From Rhodoferax ferrireducens (GTDB lineage: Bacteria > Pseudomonadota > Gammaproteobacteria > Burkholderiales > Burkholderiaceae_C): DNA of 64,000 nt. Location of the stretch: positions 1 to 64,000 of the forward strand of contig NZ_QEII01000243.1 in assembly GCF_003347515.1 (NCBI RefSeq), in the 5' to 3' direction. This document shows positions 27,733 through 36,855 of this stretch, one piece after another. The position numbers were made by a program, and so were the translations under genes. The notes under the pieces were generated by a model that did no database searches, was not told the origin of the DNA, and worked only from the letters and a program-made list of their open reading frames with translations. Position 1 is the first letter of the stretch, and each line of letters starts with the position of its first letter.

Positions 27733-28515
27733 TCAGGAGAAACGCACTGAGCAGTTGCCCAACCCGCCAATCGACACGCGGAAGTTGTCGCCCGCTTTGG
27801 CCGGCGACATGGCCGCCAAAGCGCCCGACAAGATGACTTCACCCGCTTTCATGCCGATACCCAGTCGGCCCAAGGTGTTGACCAACCAGGTGACAGCATT
27901 CACCGGCGACCCCAGGGCGGCTGCACCCGCACCGGTGCCGATGATTTCCCCATTTTTCTCCAGCACCATGCCGCAGGTGGACAGATCAATATGGCGCGGG
28001 TTTACGGCGCGGTCACCCAACACAAAGACCCCGCAGGAGGCGTTGTCCGCCACGGTGTCCTGGATCTTGATCTTCCAGTCGCGAATGCGGCTATCAACGA
28101 TCTCGAAGCAAGGCATCACACATTCGGTGGCGGCCAGCACGTCGGCGTTGCTGACGCCAGGCCCCATCAGGTCTTTTTTCAGGATGAAGGCGATTTCACC
28201 TTCGGCCTTGGGCTGGATGAGCGTGGCGATGTCGATCGACTGGCCTTCGTTGTAGATCATGCCGTCGAGCAGATAGCCAAAGTCAGGCTGGTAAACGCCC
28301 AGCATATTCATCACGGCAGCAGAGGTGACGCCAATTTTCTTGCCTACCACACGCTCACCCGCCCGCAGGCGCCGTGACAACATACGCTGCTGGATGTGGT
28401 AAGCGTTCTCGATGGTGATCTCGGGGTGACGGCTGGTGAGCGGGTCCACCACGGTTTGTGTGCTCATGGCGTGGTAAAGCTCATCGCCCAGGGTTTCAAT
28501 TAGTTTTGCATCCAT
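27733..28515 (-). CDS. dmpE: 2-oxopent-4-enoate hydratase (2-hydroxypenta-2,4-dienoate hydratase)
   Basis: A 260-aa enzyme that adds water to 2-hydroxypenta-2,4-dienoate to give 4-hydroxy-2-oxovalerate. Typical XylJ/DmpE segments are the start LIETLGDELYHAM, GKKIGVTSAAVMNMLGVYQP, the acidic metal ligands in KAEGEIAFIL, and DSRIRDWKIKI. It is clearly paralogous to dmpH but closer to the hydratase branch. It follows dmpD after a 106-bp AT-rich gap containing a short CTTATT/AATAAG inverted repeat. Confidence 0.95.
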   Translation of the reverse strand: MDAKLIETLGDELYHAMSTQTVVDPLTSRHPEITIENAYHIQQRMLSRRLRAGERVVGKKIGVTSAAVMNMLGVYQPDFGYLLDGMIYNEGQSIDIATLIQPKAEGEIAFILKKDLMGPGVSNADVLAATECVMPCFEIVDSRIRDWKIKIQDTVADNASCGVFVLGDRAVNPRHIDLSTCGMVLEKNGEIIGTGAGAAALGSPVNAVTWLVNTLGRLGIGMKAGEVILSGALAAMSPAKAGDNFRVSIGGLGNCSVRFS

Positions 28516-28621
28516 TTCGGTTCAGCTCGGTTGGTTAATTAGAAAATATTGATTTTTTAAGCCTCTAGCCCTTATTAAATAAGCGCAATAAGCTATCAAA
28601 GTAGTAGTTTTTACGAATCTT

Positions 28622-29467
28622 TCAGGCAGCCCATGCGTCGTCCTCAGCCAAGAAATTCCCGACCAGCTGCGCAAAACGTGCCGCATGCTCAATTTGCGTC
28701 CAGTGACCGCAGCGCCCAAACACATGCAACTGTGAACGTGAAATCAGCGCGTTCAGCCGGATCGAGTTTGACAAAGGCAAGACTTGGTCTTCGCGACCAT
28801 GAATGATCAGAGTTTCGTGTGGCAGTGCTTGTATATCCGCTTCAGGACTTGCCAGTGATGCCACCCAGCGCTGACGCGGTGCGGGGAACATCGACGAAAA
28901 AGCTTCCTGAAATCCCGGCTGGATACTGGCGTCGTAGCGCAGTCGTGCAAGTTCATCGGTCACCAGTCCGCGGTCAAAGGCAAAGATGTCCAGCAGCTTG
29001 CGCATGTTGTCAAGCGATGGCGTATAGCCCCAAACGGCATCCAGGCCAGGTGTCAGCTCAAACTCGACACCAGCGGCCCCCATAAGCACCAGGCGGCGAA
29101 CACGCTGGGGGTGACGAATGGCCAGTGCAAGGGACAGCGCACCACCAAAGGAGTTGCCAACCAGATCAACCTGATCAAGCTTCAGTGCATCCAACAGGCC
29201 AATGGCTTGCCTGACCCAGGCATCCATCGTGTATGCAAAACCATCTGGCCGTTCTGTAAAACCGAAACCCACCATGTCGGGGGCAATGACCCGAGCCTGT
29301 TTGGCCAGCGCAGGCATCGCCAGGCGCCAGTTGGCCCACGCGGTCACGCCCGGGCCGGAACCGTGAATCAACAGAACCGGGAAGCCGGTGCCCACATCAT
29401 GGTAGTTGGTGCGGATGCCCGTAGCAACAATCGATTGTGCAATTTCTGGATTGGATGTTGTCATCAT
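28622..29467 (-). CDS. dmpD: 2-hydroxymuconic semialdehyde hydrolase
   Basis: A 281-aa alpha/beta hydrolase that splits the ring-cleavage product 2-hydroxymuconic semialdehyde, or the ketone formed from alkylcatechols, to 2-hydroxypentadienoate plus an acid. It has the oxyanion segment HGSGPGVTAWANW, nucleophile Ser in GNSFGG, Asp in HGREDQV and His in GHWTQIEH. ATG 29467 (MMTTSNPEIA) fits family length; the longer upstream frame lies inside the GST gene. It gives the hydrolytic branch needed for methylcatechols, complementing dmpC. Confidence 0.95.
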   Translation of the reverse strand: MMTTSNPEIAQSIVATGIRTNYHDVGTGFPVLLIHGSGPGVTAWANWRLAMPALAKQARVIAPDMVGFGFTERPDGFAYTMDAWVRQAIGLLDALKLDQVDLVGNSFGGALSLALAIRHPQRVRRLVLMGAAGVEFELTPGLDAVWGYTPSLDNMRKLLDIFAFDRGLVTDELARLRYDASIQPGFQEAFSSMFPAPRQRWVASLASPEADIQALPHETLIIHGREDQVLPLSNSIRLNALISRSQLHVFGRCGHWTQIEHAARFAQLVGNFLAEDDAWAA

Positions 29468-29469
29468 GT

Positions 29470-30081
29470 TCAGGCCTGAATCAAACCTTCTGCGCGCAAG
29501 GTGGCCTGAACGGCATCGCGGGAGGCCACCCGGGCCGAAAAGTGTTGCAACGCAGGCCATGGCGCCAAGTCCACACCCACATAGCCAGCCCAGCCCAAGG
29601 TAACAAACAGGTAGATGTCGGCGACAGAGTAGCTCTCTCCAAGCAAATAGGGTGTCTTGGAAAGTTGTGCTGCTGCTGTCGCCAAGCGGGCATCCAAAGT
29701 CTTGCGCGCCGTAGCCTTGGAGTCAGCGCTGGCATCGGGATTGAACAGCGGGGAAAAGCTTTTATGAATCTCGGTGGAAATAAAGTTAAGCCACTGCTGT
29801 AGTTGATAGCGCTCAAACGTGCCGTTGGGCGGCGCAAGTTTTTTGCCAGCCGCTTGGTCAGCGATGTATTGCACGATGGCGGGGCCTTCGGTGAGCATGC
29901 GACCATCGTCGAGCTGCAAACAGGGCACATAGCCGCTGGGGTTCACTGCAAAGTAATCGTCACCAGCATCGATTTTCTTGGTTTTGAGATCGACTTTGAC
30001 CAAGTCAAAAGCGAGACCGGCTTCGCGCAGGGCAATATGCGGTGACAGTGAGCAAGCGCCAGGAGAGTAATAAAGCTTCAT
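29470..30081 (-). CDS. bphK: Glutathione S-transferase, BphK type
   Basis: A 203-aa beta-class GST closely resembling BphK of biphenyl-degraders: MKLYYSPGACSLSPHIALRE at the start, NPSGYVPCLQLDDGR near 55, and LLGESYSVADIYLFV in the C-terminal domain. Cys10 is the usual active-site residue of the class. BphK proteins dehalogenate chlorinated ring-cleavage products with glutathione; a protective role here is likely. It lies between dmpC and dmpD, a place where classic dmp operons have no gene. Confidence 0.92.
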   Translation of the reverse strand: MKLYYSPGACSLSPHIALREAGLAFDLVKVDLKTKKIDAGDDYFAVNPSGYVPCLQLDDGRMLTEGPAIVQYIADQAAGKKLAPPNGTFERYQLQQWLNFISTEIHKSFSPLFNPDASADSKATARKTLDARLATAAAQLSKTPYLLGESYSVADIYLFVTLGWAGYVGVDLAPWPALQHFSARVASRDAVQATLRAEGLIQA

Positions 30082-30117
30082 AGGAGTTTCTTATAAAAAA
30101 ATGGGGGCACAATATTC

Positions 30118-31578
30118 TCAATACTTGATCATCACGTTGCGCAGTTCGGTGTAGAACTCCAGCGAATGCAGGCCACCTTCACGCCCGATACCCGACTGCT
30201 TGGAGCCGCCAAAGGGTGTGCGCAAATCACGCAGGAACCAGCTGTTGATCCAGCACAGACCCACCTCGATTTGCGTTGCCAGGCGGCTGGCTCGGCTGAT
30301 ATCCTGGGTGTGAATAGAAGTGGCCAGGCCGTAGGGGCTGTCGTTGACCATATTCAGCACCTCTTCTTCGGTGTCAAACGGCTGGATATGGCAGCATGGG
30401 CCAAAAATTTCTTCACGAACAATAGGTGAACTCTCGGGCAGGCCGGTCCAGATGGTGGGTTCGACCCAGCAGCCGTCTTTCAGGTCATCTGGCATATTGG
30501 GAACGCCGCCACCAAGAACAATATTGGCACCTTCTGCTTTGGCTTTGGCGTAGTAAGACAGCACCTTTTTCTGGTGGATTTTGCTCACCAGCGGGCCAAT
30601 TTTGGTATCGGCATCAAACGGACGGCCGGGCTTGATGGCCGCGGCGCGCTCTTTCAGGGCGCTGACGAACTTGTCAAAAATCGGTCGCTCCACATACACG
30701 CGCTCAGTGCCCAGACAGACCTGGCCGCAGTTCTCAAAGGCAGAGCGGGTCACGGTGGCCAGAGCGTTTTCAAAATCGCAGTCGGCAAACACCACCGCCG
30801 CGTTTTTACCCCCCAGTTCAAGCGACACCGGGCGGATTCCGTCGGCTCCGGCTTTCATGATGGCAGTGCCGGTTTTGGTCTCACCGGTGAAGGTGATGCC
30901 GTTGACACCTTGGTGGGCGGTCAAGAACGAGCCAGCCGAATTGACCCCAAAGCCATTGACCACGTTGTACACGCCGGGTGGAACACCCACCTTGTTCATC
31001 ACTTCGCCCAGTAGCGTGGCGGTGCTGGGGGTGGACTCAGACGGTTTCACCACCACGGTGTTGCCACAGGCCATGGCAGGGCCACATTTCCAGGTCATCA
31101 ACAACAGCGGCAGATTCCAGGGACAGATGATGGCAATCACACCGCGCGGTGTGCGCACACCGTAGCTTCGCGCAGTTTTTCCGTCAGGGGTGCGCATCTC
31201 GAACGACTCGGTGGAGACGTTCTTGATGGTGTCGGTAAATATCTTGAAATTGGCAGCACCGCGCGGGATATCGATGTGCGAGGCCAGGTGCGCTGGCTTG
31301 CCGGTGTCGGCAATCTCGGCTTGCAGGAAGTCATCAAAGCGGTGGTTGATCTCGGCCACCAGACCGTCGAGCATGGCGCAGCGATCTACCACCGAGAGCT
31401 TGCCCCAAGGACCCTTCAGCGCGGCGCGTGCGGCGGCCACGGCAGCATCCACCTCGGGTTGGCCGGCCTCATACACCATGCCAATCAGCGAGTTGTCGAC
31501 CGGGTTGCGCTTCTCGTAGGTCTTGCCACTGACATTGGTGACGTACTGCCCGTTGATGAAGTTCTTGATTTCTTTCAT
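30118..31578 (-). CDS. dmpC: 2-hydroxymuconic semialdehyde dehydrogenase
   Basis: A 486-aa NAD-dependent aldehyde dehydrogenase that oxidises 2-hydroxymuconic semialdehyde to 2-hydroxymuconate, opening the oxalocrotonate branch used for catechol and 4-methylcatechol. The catalytic Glu lies in LELGGKN and the catalytic Cys in GQVCLGTERVYV (residues ~252-292), with the Rossmann loop FTGETKTG. The start MKEIKNFINGQYV and overall length match XylG/DmpC. It lies 36 bp upstream of the GST gene. Confidence 0.96.
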   Translation of the reverse strand: MKEIKNFINGQYVTNVSGKTYEKRNPVDNSLIGMVYEAGQPEVDAAVAAARAALKGPWGKLSVVDRCAMLDGLVAEINHRFDDFLQAEIADTGKPAHLASHIDIPRGAANFKIFTDTIKNVSTESFEMRTPDGKTARSYGVRTPRGVIAIICPWNLPLLLMTWKCGPAMACGNTVVVKPSESTPSTATLLGEVMNKVGVPPGVYNVVNGFGVNSAGSFLTAHQGVNGITFTGETKTGTAIMKAGADGIRPVSLELGGKNAAVVFADCDFENALATVTRSAFENCGQVCLGTERVYVERPIFDKFVSALKERAAAIKPGRPFDADTKIGPLVSKIHQKKVLSYYAKAKAEGANIVLGGGVPNMPDDLKDGCWVEPTIWTGLPESSPIVREEIFGPCCHIQPFDTEEEVLNMVNDSPYGLATSIHTQDISRASRLATQIEVGLCWINSWFLRDLRTPFGGSKQSGIGREGGLHSLEFYTELRNVMIKY

Positions 31579-31677
31579 GATGCACTTTCCCTAAAGTGGC
31601 GCTTTGGCAAAGCCTTGCGCCGATAACGTTAAATAACTTTCATGGCCCCAGTCGACTACCGCCAAGGGCCAGGAAAG

Positions 31678-32121
31678 TTAGCTACTTAACCCGACGGCCG
31701 TCAACCCGGCCTGAGCACAAGCCGCATCCTGCTCGGCAGACCCTCCCGAGACACCGATACCGCCTAACAAATGTCCACCATCACGGATTGGCAAGCCGCC
31801 ACCAAAGACCACCAGACGTGGCCGCAGTGGCATCCCCAGCCGCAAAGCCTCATCGCCTGCAAGAATACCCATCCACTCGGAGGTCGGAAAACCAAAGCTG
31901 GCAGCGGTGTATGCCTTGTCGATGGCAATCTCCACTGAGTGAAGAAAAGCCCTCGGCATGCGCAGGAAAGCCACGAGCACGCCTGCTGAATCCGTAATGG
32001 CGACATTGATGCGAATGCCAAGTTCGCTGGCGTGCGCTACCGCAGCCTGAACGGCCGATGCAGCGGCTGCGACCGAAATGGCATGCGACTCCACACTTAA
32101 AGCGTCAATTCCTTTCATCAT
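31678..32121 (-). CDS. GlcG/HbpS-family protein
   Basis: A 147-aa protein of the GlcG/HbpS (DUF336) family: VNVAITDSAG-like segment INVAITDSAGVLVAFLRMP, then DKAYTAASFG and the Gly-rich GGLPIRDGGHLLGGIGVSGG. Relatives include heme-binding HbpS and proteins scattered in aromatic operons, where they are thought to aid redox stress or cofactor handling. It lies between dmpB and dmpC, 13 bp after dmpB, so it is cotranscribed. The start may be either of two adjacent ATG codons (32121 or 32118). Confidence 0.85.
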   Translation of the reverse strand: MMKGIDALSVESHAISVAAAASAVQAAVAHASELGIRINVAITDSAGVLVAFLRMPRAFLHSVEIAIDKAYTAASFGFPTSEWMGILAGDEALRLGMPLRPRLVVFGGGLPIRDGGHLLGGIGVSGGSAEQDAACAQAGLTAVGLSS

Positions 32122-32134
32122 TGCGTCAGACTGC

Positions 32135-33079
32135 TCAGGTGTATACCTCGGTAAACGAGGGCATCAATTCACCCGTGTGGTAAAAAATGCCACTGCCCAG
32201 ATGCGATTCGTCCCAGGTGGTCACGGGGCGGTCGCGCTGGGCCAGGTAGCCCAGGCCGGCGAAGGTCTCGTTGCGGTTGCCGCTCGGATCAAAGAAGTAG
32301 ATGGTCTCGCCGCGCGTGATGCCATGGCGTGTAGGCGTCACATCGATGCGGGTCTTGGTCTTGGCCATCACGTCGGCCGACTTCAAGATGTCATTCCACG
32401 AATCCAGGAAGAAGGCGATGTGGTGCAAGCCCATGCGCGGACCACCGACAAAGGCGATATCGTGTGGTGTAGTGGTGCGTGCCATCCAGGTAGCCGCTTG
32501 AATAGAGCCGTTAGGCCCCACAACAACCTGCTCGGTGAGGAAAAAGTCCAGCACATCCGTCATGAACTTGGTGTTTTCTGCCACCTTGTTTACACCCGTC
32601 TCTGGATTGAGCTCGCACATCAACAGGCAGTGGTCGAGCCAGTGCGCGCCGGCGCCCGTGATGTTGTCTGGCCATGGATCGGGGTTGTCAGTTCCAACCT
32701 CGGTACCCACGTACTCTTTCTTGGCGTAAAGACGCATTTCGTGTCCGCTTGGCAGGTTGAATTGAAGCATGCGACCCATTGATGGCAAGGTGCCTTCTTC
32801 CAGCATGGCTGTTTTGACACCGGAGGCCTCAACCTTCTTTTTCAGCTCGTCAAGGTCGCTGTCCTTTTCGACCTTGTAGGCCACATGATTCAAACCCGCC
32901 TGGTCAGAGGGCGTGAGAATCACAGAGAACTTGTCCCACTCGTCCCAGCATTTGAGGTACACGTTGCCATGTTTGTCCTCCATCGTTTTTTTCATGCCCA
33001 GCACCTTTTCGTAGTGCTTAAGAGCGGCAGCCATGTCCATCACCCGCAGGCTGGCATGACCAAGTCTCATGATACCCAT
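32135..33079 (-). CDS. dmpB: Catechol 2,3-dioxygenase (extradiol)
   Basis: A 314-aa two-domain type I extradiol dioxygenase that cleaves catechol next to its hydroxyls to 2-hydroxymuconic semialdehyde. Iron ligands by comparison with XylE are His150 (WLDHCL), His220 (GLHHIAF) and Glu271 (NRNETF); catalytic His206 and Tyr261 are also present, along with TRHGITRG. Length is slightly above XylE (307). It is preceded by the ferredoxin gene dmpQ, whose product reactivates the enzyme, and is the central ring-cleavage step joining both monooxygenases to the lower pathway. Confidence 0.97.
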   Translation of the reverse strand: MGIMRLGHASLRVMDMAAALKHYEKVLGMKKTMEDKHGNVYLKCWDEWDKFSVILTPSDQAGLNHVAYKVEKDSDLDELKKKVEASGVKTAMLEEGTLPSMGRMLQFNLPSGHEMRLYAKKEYVGTEVGTDNPDPWPDNITGAGAHWLDHCLLMCELNPETGVNKVAENTKFMTDVLDFFLTEQVVVGPNGSIQAATWMARTTTPHDIAFVGGPRMGLHHIAFFLDSWNDILKSADVMAKTKTRIDVTPTRHGITRGETIYFFDPSGNRNETFAGLGYLAQRDRPVTTWDESHLGSGIFYHTGELMPSFTEVYT

Positions 33080-33102
33080 TGAAGTCTCCTCTAGGTTAAA
33101 AC

Positions 33103-33450
33103 TCAGGCGTTTGCTGTAGCAGCAAACCCTTTGCGAAACGGCTTTTCAAACTTGCCAGTCACCTCCAGCCGGATGGCGGTAACTGGTGCGACACGGCAGG
33201 CCAAAGTAAAACCTTGGGTTTCTTCTTCGGCACTGACATGAGCGCGACTGACGGGACCGAGCGGGTGGGTTTGCCCCTCAAGAATGTGAACCTTGCAAAC
33301 GCCGCAACCACCATTGACACATCCCACCGGGATACCCTTGCGCCCCAAACGCAACATGCCTTGCAGCAGGCTTTCGTCATGGGCACACGGAAATGTTTCG
33401 TCTGTTTGCGCGACGTGAACAGGGACCTTGGGGCGGGTGTCTAAAAACAT
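33103..33450 (-). CDS. dmpQ: Chloroplast-type [2Fe-2S] ferredoxin for dioxygenase reactivation
   Basis: A 115-aa ferredoxin of the XylT/DmpQ/NahT type, which re-reduces inactivated catechol 2,3-dioxygenase. The cluster ligands are Cys in [11 protein letters not shown] and a fourth in LACRV. I chose ATG 33450 ([11 protein letters not shown]); a TTG at 33465 in frame overlaps the dmpP stop and would add five residues. No strong ribosome site is visible, so it may be translated by coupling to dmpP. It lies directly before dmpB. Confidence 0.92.
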   Translation of the reverse strand: MFLDTRPKVPVHVAQTDETFPCAHDESLLQGMLRLGRKGIPVGCVNGGCGVCKVHILEGQTHPLGPVSRAHVSAEEETQGFTLACRVAPVTAIRLEVTGKFEKPFRKGFAATANA

Positions 33451-33461
33451 CGTGTGTCCAT

Positions 33462-34526
33462 TCAAACCCGCTTGAACAAGGGGCTGCGCTGCTGGTTGGT
33501 GTCTGCGGCCGAGAGAAACTTCTCGGTGTAGATGTCACGCTCGTAGAGGCGCCCTTGCATCAAGGTGGAAATGCAGGCCTCAATCATCACCGGAGGGCCA
33601 CACAGATAAGCCTTGTTGCCGGAGAAGTCGCCAGCGAAGTGGGCTTGTGCGACATCATGGACGAAGCCTCGTGCACCATCCCAAACCGCATCTTCTGGGT
33701 CACTGGACAAGGCGGGAACGTAGGTGAAATTGGCGTGCTTTTCCGCCAGCGTACGAAATTCGGCATCGTAATAAAGTTCTTCGGCAACCCGTTGACCATA
33801 AATCAGGGTCATGGGAACGGTACTGCCTGATTCCAGCAAGTCAAGAATCATCGAGCGCGGGCTAGACAGCCCCGAGCCGCCTGCCATGAAGACCATGGGA
33901 GACTGCGACGACTTGCGCACAAAGAACCGGCCATAGGGGCCGGAAATCCGCAAGGCATCGCCCGCCTTCAGTTGTTCATGCAGCCAGGTGGTACCCGCGC
34001 CGCCTTTGAGGATGCGCACATTGAGTTCAACTTCGCCGGTGGCTTGAACCTGAGCCGGGGAATTGGCAATGGAAAACGCTCGGCTGCCTTCGATGCCGGG
34101 AATCGTCACCTGCACATACTGCCCAGCCTGAAAGTGCAAAGGTTTGTCAAGTTTCAGAAAAAAAGCTTTGATGGTTGGTGTCAGCTGCTCGATGCGTGAC
34201 ACCACACAGTCAAAGTCGCGTACCGCAATGATCTCGGCATCCGGCTCTTCATCGATGTCTGCTTCGATGGTGGCATCGCTTTGCAAGGTGGCACAACAGG
34301 CCAGCGTCTTGCCGGCATCGCGCTCGAAGTCCATCAGCGCAAACAGATTGGCATGGCCATGGTCTACCTCGCCGCTGGTTACCTCGACCTTGCAGGTTCC
34401 GCACAGGCCATGGCCGCAGGCGTGAGGAATGTAGATGCCTTGACGCAGTGCAGCATCCAGCAAGGTTTGGCCTTCTTTTACCTCGATGGTCGCGCCCAGC
34501 GGCTCAATGGTCAGTTGGTAACTCAT
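33462..34526 (-). CDS. dmpP: Phenol hydroxylase reductase (FAD/[2Fe-2S])
   Basis: A 354-aa NADH-dependent reductase that feeds electrons to the phenol hydroxylase diiron centre. N-terminal plant-type ferredoxin domain with CGHGLCGTCK and LACC; FAD-binding domain with RAFSIANSP; NAD-binding domain with GGSGLSSPRSM and YLCGPPVMIE. Start ATG 34526 (MSYQLTIEPLGATIEV) matches DmpP; the longer upstream frame has no family similarity. It is the last hydroxylase subunit of the dmpKLMNOP set. Confidence 0.96.
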   Translation of the reverse strand: MSYQLTIEPLGATIEVKEGQTLLDAALRQGIYIPHACGHGLCGTCKVEVTSGEVDHGHANLFALMDFERDAGKTLACCATLQSDATIEADIDEEPDAEIIAVRDFDCVVSRIEQLTPTIKAFFLKLDKPLHFQAGQYVQVTIPGIEGSRAFSIANSPAQVQATGEVELNVRILKGGAGTTWLHEQLKAGDALRISGPYGRFFVRKSSQSPMVFMAGGSGLSSPRSMILDLLESGSTVPMTLIYGQRVAEELYYDAEFRTLAEKHANFTYVPALSSDPEDAVWDGARGFVHDVAQAHFAGDFSGNKAYLCGPPVMIEACISTLMQGRLYERDIYTEKFLSAADTNQQRSPLFKRV

Positions 34527-34610
34527 AAATTGGAACGTGGTTTTTTTACTTGGTTGAAATACTGCCGACGCAGCAGGCGGGCTTGAGCCCCCCTGCTGAA
34601 GCTGCAACAC

Positions 34611-34967
34611 TTAATTGCAGGAGCCGTTGATACCGTTCAGGCCTGGAGTCCGAAAGCGAATCACATCCTTGTGCTTCAAACCGTTTTCAGCCAGCGACTT
34701 GGTGGCATCTGGTTGCCAGGGCTTGCCAGACTTCAGCCATTCCACCTTGCTCCAGTCAATCCTGGCAAAGTCCGGGTGGTAGCCATAGGTGGCGGGCAGC
34801 ACCGCCGTGCCCAGTGCGCCAAAGGGCGTGTCCGGTGGCAGGGGCAGGGCAACTGGCGCGCCGAACATCAGGTGGTCTTCCCAGCCGATGAACAACAATG
34901 GTGCGGGAAAGTTCTCGCGCACGTCTTTGGCAGGAAAGTTGTAGGGTTTCAGGGCTTTAACGCTCAT
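34611..34967 (-). CDS. dmpO: Phenol hydroxylase gamma subunit
   Basis: A 118-aa small subunit of the (alpha beta gamma)2 hydroxylase. MSVKALKPYNFPAKDVRENF and LLFIGWEDHLMFGAP-like segments match DmpO/PhO; it has no cofactor motif, as expected. Its start overlaps the dmpN stop by 4 bp (ATGA), keeping alpha and gamma synthesis coupled. An 84-bp gap separates it from dmpP. Confidence 0.95.
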   Translation of the reverse strand: MSVKALKPYNFPAKDVRENFPAPLLFIGWEDHLMFGAPVALPLPPDTPFGALGTAVLPATYGYHPDFARIDWSKVEWLKSGKPWQPDATKSLAENGLKHKDVIRFRTPGLNGINGSCN

Positions 34968-36523
34968 TTTTGTGCTCCTTCTGCGGATTCGCCGCGCCAG
35001 GCGGCAAAGTTCTTTTGATCTTCGGAACCTTCGAAGTCAAAGTTGTCCCGACCAACGTTCATGTTGTAGTAGTCGAGCACGGCCAGAAGCGGATCAAATC
35101 CCTCGGCGGTCGGGTCAACACCTTCCTTGAAGCAGTTGCCCTGGTAGATCTGCTGCGGCGGTAGCCAGGCCTGCACATACTTTTCGGGCTCGTTGTCGAA
35201 GATCTCCTTGCAGTGGTCGCTGCAGAAATGGTACTTGTCACCTTTGTGGTCGGTTTCGCGGTAAGCGATCTTGGTGGCATCACCTGGTTCAGTGAAGATC
35301 ATCGGGATCTGACAGGTCTGGCACAGCATGGGCAATGTTTTCTGATAGAAGCGGTTGCCTTGTTTGGCCTGCTCTTGCCAGTAGTCCCAACGCGGCCGGT
35401 AGTACTGATCGAAGGTCTCGGGATATTTCTCAGTCAACCACGCCATGTCTTCCGCGCTAGGAACAAAAGTGTGAATGGGTGCGGCCGCGTTGTAGTTGTA
35501 AAAGACGGCAAAGGTCTGGTGGCTGATGTGGTCCTTTCCTTCGCAAGCCTGGATCCAGCCCTTGGGCTTGCGGATGCCGTAGCGGGCCAGATCCTTGAAG
35601 AGGGCTTCGCCGTTTTCTTCCACATACATTTCCCAGCTCTCACGCCAGCTCATGACCTTCTTGGGCAGGAAATAGTCTTGCATCATGGCCACGATGCTCA
35701 GCAGGCGGTAGCCGCGCCAGAACCATTTGTCGATCCAGCCCTGCACGATCGGCACGTTGGCCGGGTCCTGCTCCAGCATGAACTTGATGCATTCGATGCC
35801 CAGTGTCATGTGGCGCGACTCGTCGGACTGCGCGCTGAAGCCGAAGGTCACGGTGGACATATCGCCGTTGTGCGCCGCGCCCGACATGAAGGGCACAAAC
35901 AACAGGTTGGTCAGCACGTACTCGAACGAAAAGCTGACGGCGGTGAGGAACTCGAAGGGGCCGCCGGTGTAGGCGTCTTCAAAGAAGGACTTCGGCACCG
36001 ACAGGTACCACACGCGGTCAAACATGTGCTTGGGGCTGTGCAGGCCATTGAAGTATTTGTTGTAGTGGCTCAGGGCGTGCGTCTCGGTCTGGTTGTGGCG
36101 CAGTTCATCAATGGACTGCATCTGGCAGGCCACGCGGGCACCGGCACCTGTGAACTGTCGCCCCACGTGGGCAAAGCCGCGGTAAGCGTAGTACTCCAGC
36201 GGGGTCACACCAGTGAGAAAAATCTTGAGCGCGTTAACGTAGCGTGCATCAGCCACGCCGGTCTGGCCATTGTTCTGCGCAAAAGCTTCGATCACCGCAT
36301 AGAGTTTTTTCTCTTTCTCGCCCTGGTATTTCCAGTAGGCATCCATCGTCAGGCGGAACGGGTCTTCCCACTTGTCCCAGTCGTGGATCTTGATGCCTTC
36401 GTATTTGTCATACGGAAAAACCTTGTCCATCGGCTGGTAGGTGGTGTCCCAGGCCAAGCCACGCGTCATGGCGGCGTAGCGTTCTTTGAGGCCGAGTTTC
36501 TTTTTCAGTACAGGGGTGTCCAT
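34964..36523 (-). CDS. dmpN: Phenol hydroxylase alpha (diiron) subunit
   Basis: A 519-aa catalytic subunit of a bacterial multicomponent monooxygenase that converts phenol to catechol and can accept methylphenols. The diiron ligands are Glu110, Glu140 and His143 (DELRH), Glu201, Glu235 and His238 (DESRH). A C-terminal YHS-type zinc motif (CQTC ... CSDHC) is present. ATG 36523 has an AAGGAG site; the longer frame upstream is not conserved. It acts with dmpL, dmpO, effector dmpM and reductase dmpP. Confidence 0.97.
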   Translation of the reverse strand: MDTPVLKKKLGLKERYAAMTRGLAWDTTYQPMDKVFPYDKYEGIKIHDWDKWEDPFRLTMDAYWKYQGEKEKKLYAVIEAFAQNNGQTGVADARYVNALKIFLTGVTPLEYYAYRGFAHVGRQFTGAGARVACQMQSIDELRHNQTETHALSHYNKYFNGLHSPKHMFDRVWYLSVPKSFFEDAYTGGPFEFLTAVSFSFEYVLTNLLFVPFMSGAAHNGDMSTVTFGFSAQSDESRHMTLGIECIKFMLEQDPANVPIVQGWIDKWFWRGYRLLSIVAMMQDYFLPKKVMSWRESWEMYVEENGEALFKDLARYGIRKPKGWIQACEGKDHISHQTFAVFYNYNAAAPIHTFVPSAEDMAWLTEKYPETFDQYYRPRWDYWQEQAKQGNRFYQKTLPMLCQTCQIPMIFTEPGDATKIAYRETDHKGDKYHFCSDHCKEIFDNEPEKYVQAWLPPQQIYQGNCFKEGVDPTAEGFDPLLAVLDYYNMNVGRDNFDFEGSEDQKNFAAWRGESAEGAQK

Positions 36524-36549
36524 GTGTGCTCCTTGTTTGGGGTTGGGGT

Positions 36550-36819
36550 TCAGTTGTTCCATTTCAGAGAAAGCTGGTCGTCATCTTCGTCAATGTGACC
36601 CGACAGGGTGACAAGGTTGACGTGAATCTGCTGCAAGTCGTAGGGGCGACCTACCAGCTCCTCAATGGTCGCGCGGCGGATCACCAGGCTCCCGGGCGCG
36701 TCAATCTTGACCAGTCCGGTGGGGTAGGTCGCCTGTGCGGCGGGGTTGTCGGCCAGGATGGCCTCAATGATGGGACGCGAATCTTCGTTGTCCTGGAAGG
36801 CAATAAATACATTTGACAT
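36550..36819 (-). CDS. dmpM: Phenol hydroxylase effector (coupling) protein
   Basis: An 89-aa MmoB/DmpM-family protein with no cofactor that binds the hydroxylase and tunes oxygen activation. MSNVFIAFQDNEDSRPIIEA and GSLVIRRATIEELVGRPYDL (fragments) are characteristic. ATG 36819 has an AAGGAGA ribosome site. It is 26 bp before dmpN. A second, different effector gene (tmoD) serves the toluene monooxygenase. Confidence 0.95.
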   Translation of the reverse strand: MSNVFIAFQDNEDSRPIIEAILADNPAAQATYPTGLVKIDAPGSLVIRRATIEELVGRPYDLQQIHVNLVTLSGHIDEDDDQLSLKWNN

Positions 36820-36855
36820 GCGTGTCTCCTTTTTAGAATGGTTGGGTGCGGGCAC

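Noticed and set aside
31601..31618. TTTGGCAAAGCCTTGCGCC on the + strand resembles a sigma-54 promoter
   Set aside because: GG and GC are 9 rather than 10 bases apart and it points away from the dmp genes, so it should not work as a -24/-12 element.
35213..36598. 461-codon + strand frame antisense to dmpN
   Set aside because: Antisense shadow of a conserved catalytic subunit; no recognisable domain.
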